This document shows, in pieces, positions 27,001 to 37,018 of a stretch of 64,000 bases of DNA (position 1 is its first letter; the number at the start of each line of letters is the position of its first letter). The stretch lies in contig VXAU01000926.1 in NCBI GenBank assembly GCA_013399695.1, forward strand, positions 530,875 through 594,874, read 5' to 3'. The position numbers were made by a program, and so were the translations under genes. The notes under the pieces were generated by a model. The model searched no databases, was not told the DNA's origin, and saw nothing but the letters and a program-made list of their open reading frames with translations. The DNA is from Formicarius rufipectus (taxonomy: Eukaryota; Chordata; Aves; Passeriformes; Formicariidae).

Positions 27001-27932
27001 CTAGAAGAGAGGCAGCACTTCTATGGTCAGGATACTTGGAATGTATCCATCTAAAATAGGTTTTCTTTAGTCCCATTTAATTAAGAACTAAAGTTCTTAA
27101 GTAATCGAGAATCTCAAATTAAGTAAGAACTTAAGTTACTACAGCCTTGCAAGTTAGCAGGTACCAGCTGGAATAAAGAAACGTCTGTGTGTGTAACAGT
27201 AGCCGCTAGCAACAGCATAATGGTGCAGCTTGCATTGGTATGAAAGAAGGCTCAGCTGTATCATACGACCTTATATTTACTATGGGATAAGAGCAAACAC
27301 ATAGAGTTTGCATAAATCCACTGAAATGCAGTAACTTGTCTGTATATCCATACCAAACCACAACTTTGTGTTGTCTCTGTGTAGTATCTATTTCTGTCCA
27401 CTGTACCTGTGGAAGGAAAGAAGAATAAGAAAACTCCCCATGCCATTTTGATGTGTCCACAAATATCAAATAGTCTTAGCTGTCAGATAAAATGTGATTT
27501 ACCATGTTTTAGAGATGCTACAGGTTGTTAAGAGACCTATGAAAACTAAGTATTCTCTTATTTCACTTACAGTGAGTATGCAAAGAAGACCTAGAAACCA
27601 CAACTGACTTAATGAAGAAGAACCTATTCTGTGAATATCAAAATGATGTGTTTCATACATTGCTCCTATCCTGGCTTGGATCATGTGAAATTTAATTCTA
27701 TTAAGAATCAAAGTTTTCATCTTCCTGCGAAAGTTTATTTCCCAAGCCATATAAAAGTACAAATTCTATACATCTTGTGTGCTTCTCCTTTTGTCTGCAC
27801 ATTTAAGTTATTATGTCTTTCTATTTAATAATTGAATAAAAAGCTTAGTTTAAAAACAAAAAAAGTTTCCATTTCTGTTTTCTGCTAGGCACTTCCAGCC
27901 AAACACACTATCAATGTGGTCTGACTTCTTAG
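17952..27932 (+). CDS. Astacin-family metalloprotease with one CUB domain (hatching enzyme/CAM-1-like), 13 exons
   Basis: Secreted zinc endopeptidase of the astacin family (MEROPS M12A type). Exons: 17952-18020, 18235-18259, 20352-20368, 20756-20780, 21548-21619, 22609-22743, 23363-23480, 24206-24384, 24510-24594, 24984-25111, 25853-25968, 26362-26587, 27889-27932. All introns are GT/AG, phases match, and the join gives 1,239 nt, 412 residues. Signal peptide about 1-20; propeptide to about 86 with the Gly-Asp inhibitory motif at 78-79; basic cleavage site RRSR at 83-86; Cys91/Cys94 pair; zinc ligands His183, His187, His193 with Glu184 as base; Met238 and Tyr240 of the Met-turn; disulfide cysteines 134-284 and 155-175; CUB 287-398 with cysteines 287-313 and 339-362. 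Sequons at Asn28, Asn247 and Asn306. The single CUB and N-terminal CxxC match hatching enzymes, nephrosin and quail CAM-1. No frame damage is seen, so it looks functional. The physiological substrate (egg envelope, chorioallantoic matrix or other) cannot be read from sequence. Confidence 0.93.
18235..18259 (+). CDS. Exon 2: 25-nt propeptide microexon
   Basis: Acceptor ttttgcag and donor gtaagt. Encodes Gly-Lys-Tyr-Glu-Asn-Ser-Thr-Thr and leaves phase 1. It carries an N-glycosylation sequon (Asn28-Ser-Thr). It is supported by strong splice signals and exact phase agreement with both neighbours rather than by conservation. Confidence 0.75.
19618..19775 (+). mobile_element. CR1 LINE 3'-end fragment in intron 2
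   Basis: The stretch reads like a decayed CR1 3' UTR. It starts with an agattgccag-type segment and ends with a tgatgacctgtggaggccc-ctttcaactt segment followed by an ATTCTRTG-like tail (cttctatgatatta). It lies sense to the host gene, about 580 bp before exon 3. There is no coding capacity. Divergence is high, so the borders are approximate. Confidence 0.5.
20352..20368 (+). CDS. Exon 3: 17-nt propeptide microexon
   Basis: Lies between a gctttttgcag acceptor and a gtaagg donor, and encodes Thr-Thr-Glu-Pro-Thr-Glu with the base carried over from exon 2. It changes phase from 1 to 0. It is the smallest exon of the gene. Skipping it alone would shift the frame, so its inclusion must be obligatory if the model is right. 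Confidence 0.7.
20756..20780 (+). CDS. Exon 4: 25-nt propeptide microexon
   Basis: Acceptor cttgcag, donor gtatgt. Encodes Val-Thr-Thr-Gln-Glu-Asp-Ile-Tyr in phase 0 and leaves phase 1. It continues the acidic, Thr-rich character of exons 3 and 5. Confidence 0.72.
21548..21619 (+). CDS. Exon 5: acidic propeptide helix
   Basis: Phase 1 in and phase 1 out, 72 nt. Encodes an acidic run (Thr-Glu-Thr-Asp-Phe-Glu-Asp-Glu) followed by VIFNKILKVNQ. This resembles the amphipathic segment before the inhibitory motif in astacin propeptides. Being a symmetric exon, it could be skipped without breaking the frame. Confidence 0.8.
22609..22743 (+). CDS. Exon 6: Gly-Asp switch, maturation site, mature N-terminus
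   Basis: Phase 1 in and out, 135 nt. It carries the LLQEGDIV propeptide motif, whose Asp79 is expected to bind the active-site zinc in the zymogen. The basic RRSR site follows, then the mature start with SAINCRHCNWP. The CxxC pair just before Asn-Trp-Pro is a feature of hatching enzymes and nephrosin and is missing from crayfish astacin, meprins and BMP1. Confidence 0.9.
23363..23480 (+). CDS. Exon 7: N-terminal catalytic subdomain
   Basis: Enters in phase 1, leaves in phase 2. Encodes the conserved helix and strand with IHDAMAEFEALTCINFV. Cys134 is the partner of Cys284 in the long astacin disulfide. It is followed by RRTTERDYLSIKSADG, the edge-strand region. Confidence 0.92.
24206..24384 (+). 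CDS. Exon 8: zinc-binding active site
   Basis: Encodes GCWSNYGRVGGGQTVSV, the conserved loop, then the active-site helix HELEHALGFLHEHSRSDRD. This fits the astacin signature HExxHxxGFxHExxRxDRD with every key residue present. Cys155 and Cys175 lie 20 residues apart, as in crayfish astacin (Cys64-Cys84). It ends in phase 1 at ccac|gtaagt. Confidence 0.97.
24510..24594 (+). CDS. Exon 9: Met-turn
   Basis: Short intron 8 (125 bp) precedes it. Encodes a Phe-Lys-Lys-Phe segment and YDYSSVMHYGP. Met238 is the Met-turn residue and Tyr240 the fifth zinc ligand and transition-state stabiliser typical of astacins. Leaves phase 2. Confidence 0.95.
24984..25111 (+). CDS. Exon 10: C-terminal catalytic subdomain
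   Basis: Enters in phase 2 after a long T-rich acceptor. Encodes the region ending with MSNLDVAKINKLYNC, the classic end of an astacin catalytic domain (Cys284). It contains the sequon Asn247-Thr-Thr and the conserved IGQRQGMS motif. Leaves phase 1. Confidence 0.95.
25853..25968 (+). CDS. Exon 11: first half of CUB domain
   Basis: Encodes Cys287, a GSLRSANYPRNYSDNTNCVW stretch and basic residues, leaving phase 0. The pattern Gly-x-[LI]-x-Ser-x-Asn-Tyr-Pro with Cys-x-Trp about 10 residues on is a standard CUB start. Cys287-Cys313 is the first CUB disulfide. Confidence 0.93.
26362..26587 (+). CDS. Exon 12: second half of CUB domain
   Basis: Encodes VSLHFQAFELQ, then Cys339, DYVKVYDG, Cys362-Gly, and ends in GFQATFRA, which completes one CUB domain. 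Glu332 and Asp342 occupy the positions of two acidic residues of calcium-binding CUB domains. It leaves phase 1 at gctg|gtaagt. The frame stays open for 58 codons if the donor is not used (stop at 26761-26763). Confidence 0.92.
26588..26763 (+). other. Intron 12 read-through frame, possible alternative C-terminus
   Basis: If the exon 12 donor is not spliced, the CUB frame continues for 58 codons to a TAG at 26761. The added tail starts with a strongly basic run (KLRIRRKAKENR), then mixed sequence ending in MHMWP. An AATAAA at 26884-26889 could end such a transcript. The splice donor gtaagt is a perfect consensus, so the spliced form is probably dominant. Confidence 0.25.
27889..27932 (+). CDS. 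Exon 13: short terminal coding exon
   Basis: The acceptor tttctgttttctgctag is strong, and phase 1 fits exon 12 exactly. It adds Gly-Thr-Ser-Ser-Gln-Thr-His-Tyr-Gln-Cys-Gly-Leu-Thr-Ser and a TAG stop. The tail has one extra cysteine, unpaired within the CUB fold. It was chosen because it is the first acceptor after exon 12 with a good pyrimidine tract and correct phase. Intron retention or a more distal exon remain alternatives. Confidence 0.6.
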
Positions 27933-28728
27933 TCACTCTATTTCAGCCACAGGCTGTCATCATCATGGGTTTAGTTGGTTGGCTGACGAGCCCAGCTCCA
28001 AATTTGAAAAGCCATTTATGGTCTTCACAGTCTTCACAGTCTAGAGCACAAAAAGGTCTTAGAAACAAACTCTTATCCCAGCCTTGCATTTAAGCTTCCA
28101 AAAATGACATCTCTCTTCACAATTCCATTCCATTCTAGTCCTTAAAGCACTACAAAGATGGGCAAGACAAATCTTTGGCCAGTAAAGGACTGGTAGTTTC
28201 TATTGCAGTTTTCCTTGTACAGTTCTAGTAGGCAGGAGACAGCTAAGGGTGCTTCTTTAGCCACAAGCCATTTCTGGTCCACAGAGACAATTAAGTTTAT
28301 CATAGGACAAGAGGTGGATCAGATAATGTAGCTAGAGTTCATGCACATGTTCAGAGGAGAATTCTTTTGTCAGGGAAGAAGCTAACCTCTCTCTTCATAT
28401 CTTATAAGGAGAACAGAGCTGCAAGAGTGTCAACACCTGGAGACCTTATTTCATAGCCTTTACCTGCAATCACACTTTTTAAATTACATTCTCTTGACCA
28501 AGAAAAGCCTGTAATAGATCTGAGCAAAATAGGCTGTGATTTTAATCTGTAGCAGAGGCAGTTAAACATATGACTAACCTGGGTATTTAATACTTGTGTT
28601 TTTAAGACTGAAAAAAGCAAATACCTTTCCTGTTCCTATCCTGTAACACTAGAAATCTTGGAATTTTTCTTATAGAAATACATTTCTAGAAAAGAATGGT
28701 GGGAAATGAATTTGAATCTCAGAATAAA
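27933..28728 (+). other. Putative 3' UTR
   Basis: Non-coding, AT-rich, from the TAG to the first canonical AATAAA (28723-28728) after the stop. It includes a short direct duplication of gtcttcaca at about 28020-28037. The length of about 0.8 kb is ordinary for a vertebrate 3' UTR. The end is inferred only from the signal. Confidence 0.35.
28723..28728 (+). terminator. Candidate polyadenylation signal AATAAA
   Basis: First canonical AATAAA downstream of exon 13, followed 20-50 nt later by a T-rich stretch (28751-28775) suited to a GU/U-rich downstream element. An earlier AATAAA at 27835-27840 sits inside intron 12, just before exon 13, and would serve only an unspliced form. Confidence 0.35.
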
Positions 28729-28871
28729 ATTTACATAGGAAATGAAAATATATTAATTTCTTTTATTTTGTACAAGAAGGCACCAAGAAGATGTAATTTA
28801 AAAGAATTTGCTCAAAGCCCTGTTTATATTTATACTATATGATGAGGAATCAATCAGTTCTTGATGGTAGG

Positions 28872-28910
28872 AAAATTTTAATTCCATTTTAATTCCGTTT
28901 AATTCCATTG
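28872..28910. repeat. Short tandem repeat, three TTTAATTCC units
   Basis: Three near-identical copies of a TTTAATTCCATT-like unit in about 40 bp. It is a short local duplication and no function is suggested. Confidence 0.7.
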
Positions 28911-29135
28911 CTTCCTTATCCACAATGGCTGTGCAAATGCCTCTGAACACAGCAATTTTGAGTCTGCTCTTCTAAACTCTTCTAAAAGAGACATTTCTTC
29001 TGTTCTTCAGACATTGCAAGATGGGTTCAGTTTCCAATATGCTGTTCTAGTTACTCTGAGCAATCAGGTGTTGCTATCAGCACATCATAAAAGGAGTAGC
29101 CCTTCTAAAATGCTATTAAAAATTTAATTCTAGAG

Positions 29136-29203
29136 GAAAACAAAACAAAAAAAACAAACAAACAAACAAAACACACACACACAAAACCCCCAAAAACTAA
29201 AAC
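29136..29203. repeat. A/C-rich simple repeat (CAAA)n with (CA)n core
   Basis: Starts as AAAAC units, passes into AAAC tetramers, then an ACACACACAC core, then CCCCCAAAAA. Same compositional class as the tract at 5212. Confidence 0.85.
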
Positions 29204-29291
29204 CCACCAGTTGTGATTCCTAAACCCCTAAAAAATGAAATGGGGGAAATAATACTGCAGAGCCAGATGGTAAGAATCAAGATCCTGGTAC

Positions 29292-29331
29292 TTTTTTTCT
29301 TTTTTTTTTTTTTTGAGAGAGAGAGAGAGAA
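29292..29331. repeat. Poly-T followed by (GA)n microsatellite
   Basis: T-rich run 29292-29313, then an uninterrupted GA dinucleotide run of about eight units to 29331. Likely polymorphic in length. Confidence 0.85.
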
Positions 29332-29677
29332 ATTTTAAGTGTGATTAAGGTGTTCCACAGAGGGAAGAAAAGGAAGTTTCAGGTGATTTAGGTACTTACC
29401 CTTGAAGGAGGAATAATTATTTCAGTAAGAGTTCTGAAATATTCTTGGCAATGGATGAGAAATTAATAAAGCTGTGGTCATCTGTGTATTGATAAAATAA
29501 TTAAGAGGTTTTCTTTTTGAGGGAAATGAAACAATCTGTGTCAAGAAAAAAAATAAAGCAAGTGGACTTTAAGAGTCTGCAGTTTCCTCTTCTAATTCTA
29601 CTGAAAGAAGAGCCACTTCCCTGCCAAGAGGCAGTCAACAAAGTCTAGGTCTGTGTGGTTTGATCTGTATTGCACAG

Positions 29678-29785
29678 GACAGGGCTAAAGCTGGTCACAG
29701 AGACAGAGCCAAGGTTCAGCCTGAGGATGTGACTGCTCAATTGCCCCAGGACAACACTCCATCGATACCAGCAGCTCAGGATGCT
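29678..29785 (+). other. Orphan exon-like segment, 108 nt
   Basis: The segment lies between an attgcacag acceptor-like site and a gatgct|gtgagt donor. It is open in phase 0 for exactly 36 codons and rich in Asp, Glu, Gln, Ala and Pro (starting DRAKAGHRDRAK, ending SIPAAQDA). That composition looks like a disordered linker. It is open far beyond the donor too, so openness is weak evidence. It could be an exon of an unknown gene, an alternative 3' exon of the protease gene (the phase does not fit exon 12, which leaves phase 1), or chance. Confidence 0.2.
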
Positions 29786-32700
29786 GTGAGTAGCCCAGGG
29801 CAGCCGCTGATTCCACCTCACCTGAGTTCTTGGACATCAGCTGGAGTGCAGCAGGAAAGCAATACTAAGCAGCTTGTTTGTCGTTGTCTGAAGACCATTT
29901 GTAGGTTGAGCACTTTACCATCACTTTGCTGTGACCACGTAAATCCCTCACCCCAACTTTAACCTGAAGGTAGAAGCCACTCTGTTCAGCAGGATCACAT
30001 CTCTACCAATTGTCCTAAAGCACAAGTGTAACCTTTCTCTTGTGCAAGTAGGGGTTTCTCTTCAGCTCTAGGGACACACACTATACCAGAGGCAGGGCTG
30101 CAGGACTACCAGAGTGTCAGCCTAGGGATGGCTTCAAGAAGCTACCACTGAGTGGGTCCAGTTGTAGCTTGTTGTCACAGACACACAAACATACACTCAT
30201 GTCTGCATCCTCTTCCTTGTCTTTGATTACCTCCAGAAGAAACATCAGATAATGCAGAAACATTATCTTCAGAGATACAGTCTTGCTGAAGAAAATGCCT
30301 ACTGAGCAAGAGAGTACTACAGCAGGGAGGGCAGCATCACAGATCACACCTGGCATTGTCCTAGACCTATATGCATGTGCAATCTCCTCTGGGACAGTAG
30401 CAGACACCTCCTTCAGGCAATACTAGTCTGGAAGATACAGTGGCAGGACAGAGCACCAGGCACATTGTGAGGCTCCTGTGCCAGTTTATACTTCTGGTGT
30501 ACTATCCAAGAGGTATGAAGTTGTTCAGGATTGAGTCCACTTTGGGCATGTGGAAGCCTTCACATATGTAAAGCCTCCCAGGGATGTAGCAGAACATCTC
30601 TTTTAGAACATCAGCTCTTTCCCCAAACTACATCCATTGCAATCCAGCCAAGCCAGTCCTTGTGGAATGAAATACAAAGATTGCCAGGAATGCTGTGGAG
30701 ATGGAAATGTGCACGTGCAAAAAAGTACTGGAAGAAGCAGCCAAACAAGGGCTACAAGAACAGCCTGTCTTGATAACAAAGAACTTAATTCCCATGACAC
30801 TGCTCCCACGACACTGCACCCAGGAGGATCATGGAGGAATGTAGTGCTTATGGCATGACTACAGGGTCTATACTCCATTCAGGCAGCGGCACAGATGACT
30901 TGTCGGTGGAAGATCTTGCACTCACGTGCCAGCAAGCTTGCAGATACTAAGTGTGCCATTCCTTTTCCCCCTTACCGCAGCAGGAAAAAAGGTGTATCCT
31001 TTCAGCAATAGCAAACAGGTCTTTTCGAACACAAGAGACTTTTCTATAAGGAGGCAGAAGGCTGTAATTCTCATTCTTATTTCAGTATGTTTCCCTCTCA
31101 TGGTCTGAACTCTTCTTCACTAGGCACCAAGAGCACTTGGAGCAATTATACCGTCACCTTGAGCACCAGGTTCCCCCACCAGGAGTGTGTATTCAGAGTT
31201 CTGAGGTAGATTCAGGCTGCCTGGGCTGTGCACCATCCTGCCACACTATCCATGCTGACAGCAATAATAGAGAGAGCCTGGGACCCCACACATACACTCT
31301 GCTCCTTTCTGTCCTGGAGCTCTTTGCCCAACCCACTGCCTGTCCTTGTTCACATCATGGGGTCTTCACAGAGTGGGGAGATGCATGTGGAGGGGTTCTG
31401 GCTCCCCTGTTCTACACATGGAAGCACAGACACCTACATAAACTCGGGCAGAGTAGCTGAGGTGCTGTGGCAGCACGCAGGCACAGCTGGGGCTGAACAA
31501 GTTGCAGGCTGGCCTGGGGACAAGGCCTGACAGGAATAGCACAGGTTCCCTTGACCTCCCGTGGCCAGTGAATGCAGGGCTGAATTCAGGTCCTGCACAG
31601 CAGGATGCCCAAACCGAGGCATCAGCCTCAGTCAGATTCTCTGTGTCTCCCCAGTGACAAGTGGGACAAGCCCAGCAGTGGGGTAACATCGGCAGCACTA
31701 CTTGCAATTTCACTCCTCATTCAATCATTTACATTAATGCCCTCACTAAAAGGTGAAACATTATTCTTCATACAACCAGTTTCTGTGGAAAGTGTTACCT
31801 TATCTCTATTAACAAACTATTTAAAAAAAAAAACAATTCTGTATTATAGATCAAATGCTAACCTTGCAATAAATCAAACCAGAAAAAACAAACTATTCTA
31901 AATCTATCTAACTGTCCAAGGGATAAAAAAAGTTCTGCAAACAGCTCTGATATGGAGCACTAAATAGAGACCTTAAACAATCTGAATTTCATAGTAAAAC
32001 TGAATATAATTTGTATATAGAGAGATTATATTTTCATTTGAGGTTATACCACACTCTCTCCATAATTTTCCTATTGATTTTTTATCATCAGTAGAAACTC
32101 ATGCATACAATGGCGATATATCTGAAATAATTTTATCTTGGTTGAGCAGAAGTTCTTCTATTGACTCACATGCTTTCTGTGTTGATAAGGAAAATTTCTT
32201 TACAAATATCTTTTACATTATTATTTTATTAGAAGGATAATTTTTTTGTTTCTTTATAGAAAACTAGGCACTTTTAGTCTGCCTTTTTTGACTACTGTGA
32301 ATGCTCAAAAAAAATAAATTTTACCAACAACCACGGCCTTCCATTTCCCCCTTCAACTGTAGCACATATAGTCATTCATAACAACTGTTCTGGACCAGAA
32401 GAATCTAAGAAAATGGTTACAGGTCAAAGCACATTCAGAAGTTCATTAAACAGTAACATCACTCTATATCTTCAATGAGTACCTGTCCTTTTAAATAAAG
32501 TAAGAGACATAAGAGTGAGAGACCTGACAATGGAAAAGAAAACAAGGCGTTTTCATTTGGCATTAATGAGCAAAATGCATGTTGTTTGAACTTTCCTGTC
32601 TTACATGTCTTTCAGGAAAGTTATAAAGCCAGAATAAGAAGGAATACTTAGACACAGGCTGGTGATCACCAGTAAAGGTTGTAGATGACATAGGTCCAAG

Positions 32701-35700
32701 GCCAAGCTGGGAAACTGGTCCAGGATAAATGGGTCAATGGTCAAGCAGAGGCACTTTTGTGGCAGCGCTGGAGAAGGATATACCTTCAATGTAGGTTAAC
32801 CACAGATTAAATGTATTGGTCTGAGCTTAAATGAGGCTCCTGTGTGCCTCATGAGTGGAAGGTCTGAAGGGAGTTTCCAGGTGAGGCTGACCAGGTTAAT
32901 TAAGGTCTCAGTGCTATTAGGGATCTGAGAGCAGGAAATAAATTGTGTTGGAGATGTTACTGTTTCTTGAGTAGTCGGTGATTTAGGACAGACTTAGGAT
33001 GGTTCTGCAGTGGGTCCTAAGGTGACCAGATAGCAGGTACGGCGGAGACTTAAGAGCATAAAACCATTAAGCCATCTGCAAAATAAAAGCTCTTAAATCT
33101 TACGGGAATGTTTAGGTAGCTGTTTGATTAACTATAACACTTTCATCTTTCTCAAACTTCAGTCTGAATTACAGGCCAAAGCTATGAGTCTTTGTTTCAG
33201 GTAGTAACTATATCATAGGAGTTATTTTTTGACAGCTGAGTGCTCTACCTCTATTAAGAGTTAATATGTGAACATCAACAGGCCATGCTTGTTTCCACCA
33301 TGATCTTGCCAATGCCTTCTCCTGATGGCATTTTGTGCCCCTGTCAGTCTTATTTGTTCTGACTCTTTTATGTCAAGCCACTTGATGTCAGAATCTTTTG
33401 CTTTTCTTTCCAGTCCTCTGTCTTGGTGTATCTGCATAATGTGTGCTTTCGTTATATTGCTGTTTTCTAGAGCATCTTTTCTGATGCTTCTAATCTATAG
33501 CTATTTCCTTTTGCATGATTGTGTTATGGAGTTGTAATGATTGAATCTAGTCACGATACCTGTGCATAATCTATTTAAATTGAAGAAAATATAATCAGAG
33601 AGAACATTCACACAGGGATATGCGTATTTATAATTCTTTTCTGTTGACTTATAAGCTTCCATTTGTTATATACTTAATTGTTCTTGTATATGGCAACCCT
33701 GGATGAGTTTTCTGTTGGGTTTAGCCAAAAGGAATTAATAATCTTATGCATTGTAGGAAGACGCATGATCATCTCATTATGAAAATTCAGAAATAATTTT
33801 TTAGCAGTAAACAATCCAAAACTGGCTCAAAGCCCTCAGCTTCTAAATCTCAGTTGTTCTTCATTGTCTCATACTTTGCCTTCAGTAGCTTGTATAGATC
33901 AAACTGTCAAATGCATGAGTGTTGCAAATTAGATTTCCTAATATATTTATCATATTTGTAAATTACCACTTATAGTAAAATGGAATAAGGATTTAACCTT
34001 TGTTATTGCCCCAATATCTTTTATGTTATATTCTGCATATTAAAATGGGTCTACCAATAAATATCTTTGCAAAACTAAGTGCATTCTTACTTTTCTTGTT
34101 TTGGTCTGAAGTCTCTTATTTGATGCTGTTTCTGCCAATTTCTGTTAGAGTGGACTACACTTTGGTTTTACATAATGTCATACCCCAACTGACCTGTGAG
34201 AAAATCTATTCTAATAGTTATAATAGCATTCAAGTGGTTTACAAAGCAAAAATGACAACCCCTTCCTTCAGGATATAAAGTTCTTCTCTACTTAGAAGAG
34301 TATTCAAGACAGGGCTATCCCATTGTGGTAATAATCTGTCCCTATCAGCTGTGTAAAGTGAGATAGACTTGCAAGTTATAGCAATTCTGAAATCCTTAAA
34401 TGCTCCTGTTCAAATAAATGATACAATGAAATGTTAATACACAGTTCCATTAAAGTTTTTGTTACTCTTGCCAATCTAGTCAGTAATAACAAAATAAGAG
34501 GCTTTTTCTTGTGGCTAATTTAAGCAGTACATTATTTTTTTTCTTCTGTTCACAAAACATTCTGTAAATTCTCATGTAAATGTATTGCCTGAGTTCGCAA
34601 ATTTATTTGGAAAATATTTTGCTTGCATGAATATCTTATGAAGAATTTGTTGTGGATATTCGTGATTCAAATTATAGCATTAATTCAGTGCCTAAGTAGT
34701 ACAATGCCTAAGTAATATGGTTCCTGCATTGTAATTGTCAATTATGCAGCTTACCCACATATTTCCCATTTGGAATATAAAGTATGAATAATCACATTCA
34801 GACATATATTTTGGGGCTATTTAAACGTTCACATTTAAGGTGTCACATTTATTTTCTGCACTTTAAAGAAAGCCTTCTTTTTCCTCTCTAATGAATACTA
34901 GCGTATTTTTCCCATTGCTTACCCAGCTCTAGTAATTGGATTTTGCTGACCTAAATTTTCCCTGCAGTTTCAGCAGTTTCATTTGAGTGCAGCCTTCTCC
35001 CTTCACTTCATCTTCTAGACTTTTGAAAAGTTCCTATAGGATAGGAGGGATTTGTCGCTGTATACTGCACAGATCTTCAATCCAGTGAAATCTGTTTATC
35101 CAGTGAAGGCCTTTGGGACAGTGTGATGAAAGATACCCCCAGAGGCAGGATTTTTTTTCCTTATACTTTCTAAAGATGACAGTCAACCTCTCTTTAACCT
35201 AGGAATGTGTTGCTGAAAATTAGGCATTTATTTATTTATATGGTAAAACAGAAGTACTTTTTGAAAGCCTTATAAATTGTCAGTGACAGATACACACTTA
35301 ATAGTTACTAAATTAAATCCAAATTCAAGTTGTGATATTTAGGTATTTAGTTCTAATATGACTGTCTTTTTTCACTCCTATCTGTAAATTCTACATTTCC
35401 TTCATTACAAGGGTCTGTGAGGCTTAAGGAGCTGTTCATAAAGCTCCTTAAGATAATCAAGGCAAAGGTAACTGCACAAGTGTAAAGCACATTCTGTAAA
35501 TATTGACTATGGGTAGATGTCCTTGTATGTATAATAATAAATGTCCACAGGATTTAATCAGCTTCAATGAAATCTACAGATTGTTGCTGTCTGAAAACAC
35601 TTTTGTTGTTGATGGTTATAGGTGGAAAATACAGAATATCAGGGAAGGTTTCCACTGAAAATGTGTCTTCCTAGGTGATTGAATTCCTCATTGCTGACCA

Positions 35701-35867
35701 GCACTGCTAATTTAGTTTGCTTCTGTGCAATTCAGCCACCCACTTCCTAGTGCGGGAATCTGATATCAGCCATGTCCTGAAGCTCTCATGGCAGTGGTGA
35801 ATGAATCACTGGAGATGGCAGGAGAAAGAACTTGAAGTTATTCAGTAACTCAGGGCTTACTCAGTAA
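29786..35867. other. Intergenic stretch, nothing recognised
   Basis: A GC-richer part (about 30430-31700) has several overlapping open frames on both strands (up to 115 codons) but no domain, and is followed by about 4 kb of strongly AT-rich DNA. I see no repeat family or RNA gene. The frames on both strands of the GC-richer part shadow each other, as expected for non-coding DNA with few stop codons. Confidence 0.45.
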
Positions 35868-36052
35868 CTTACTTTTTGTGAGGACAACTAAGTACAGGTT
35901 GCCCAAAGATGTTGTGGAGTCACTGTCCTTGATGATATTTAAAAGCTGACTGGACACAGTCCTGAGACACCAGCTGTAGATGATCCTGATTGAGCAGTAG
36001 GATTGGCCCTGATGAAATCCAGAGGCCCCTTTCAACTTCAACCAGTTGCTTG
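35868..36052 (+). mobile_element. CR1 LINE 3'-end fragment
   Basis: Recognised by the CR1 3'-region phrases aggttgcccaaagatgttgt, a ttaaaagctgactggacaca-type segment, and the tgatgaaatccagaggcccc / tttcaacttcaacca ending. Only the tail of a 5'-truncated copy is present, with no coding capacity. The precise 3' terminal ATTCTRTG octamers are lost. Confidence 0.8.
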
Positions 36053-36960
36053 CTGAAATAGGGACAGAATCTGGTAGTTGTACTTCAAATGAAAGGTGTA
36101 ATGAAAACACAGTTGTGATGGAGAAAGACTTTGGGAGTTGAGAATGCTTAAAGTATCTCAGGGTACAGAATAGTGCCCAGGAACTGAAAATTAATTTTCT
36201 TTCTGTATAATATGATTCAGAGATACTGATTACTTCACATCAGAAATTTTGGCAGCAAAAGCATCAAAGAGTAATATCAACACTGTTGTAGAGTAGCTAA
36301 ATGGTTTTTTTTTTAATCTTTGATCAATATCTCTTCTTCTAACATCTCAATTGACTGATTAACTGTCTTTTCTAGTCATTTAGAGGGATTATGTCAGTTT
36401 AATGAAATAACTGTTTATGAATCTCACACATATACAGCATAGCTGGGCATGTTGCCAAGCATTTTTTCCCTCCATACAAATGCACAATTCAACTACTTTA
36501 ATTGACTTATTATTTATTCTATGACTGCAGGAGCAATTTCTCTCTCACATTCTGTAAGTCCAGAAGTGTTCTTCTCTGAGACATGTAAGAATATACCAGT
36601 TTTTGCTGATGAGATCTACCTCTTCTTTTTCCAGAGACAGAATCTGTCTTGCTGCAAAGATTCTACAATGTTTGAAAAGGGTCACTTCTGGGAGGAAGAG
36701 CAGCTATCTTAAACTCCGCTTGAGAAAAATTGAAGTGGCACTATTCAACATATTCATTTTCTCCAGAAAATGCTTTCTTTTCCACTTAGTCTAAAAGCCT
36801 GTCCTCTGAGAATTTTCTCACACAACAGACGATTTTCAAAGGCACAATATTGGCATAATGATTGAATAGAGAAATTAATCATAGGTGTGCTATCTGTACC
36901 CAGAAGAGGAACTATGGAAGCCACAACATCATATTGTGCTTTCATAGGAAGAAGTTTCTT

Positions 36961-37018
36961 TTGGTTTTGTTTGGTTTTTTGTTTGTTTTTTTTTTTGTGT
37001 GNNNNNNNTTTTTTTTTA
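36961..37018. repeat. G/T-rich simple repeat with a 7-base N gap
   Basis: TTTGG/TTTGTT units grade into a poly-T run and a GTGTG core, then seven undetermined bases (37002-37008), then poly-T. The Ns mark a base-calling or assembly failure inside a homopolymer, so the true length is unknown. Confidence 0.9.
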
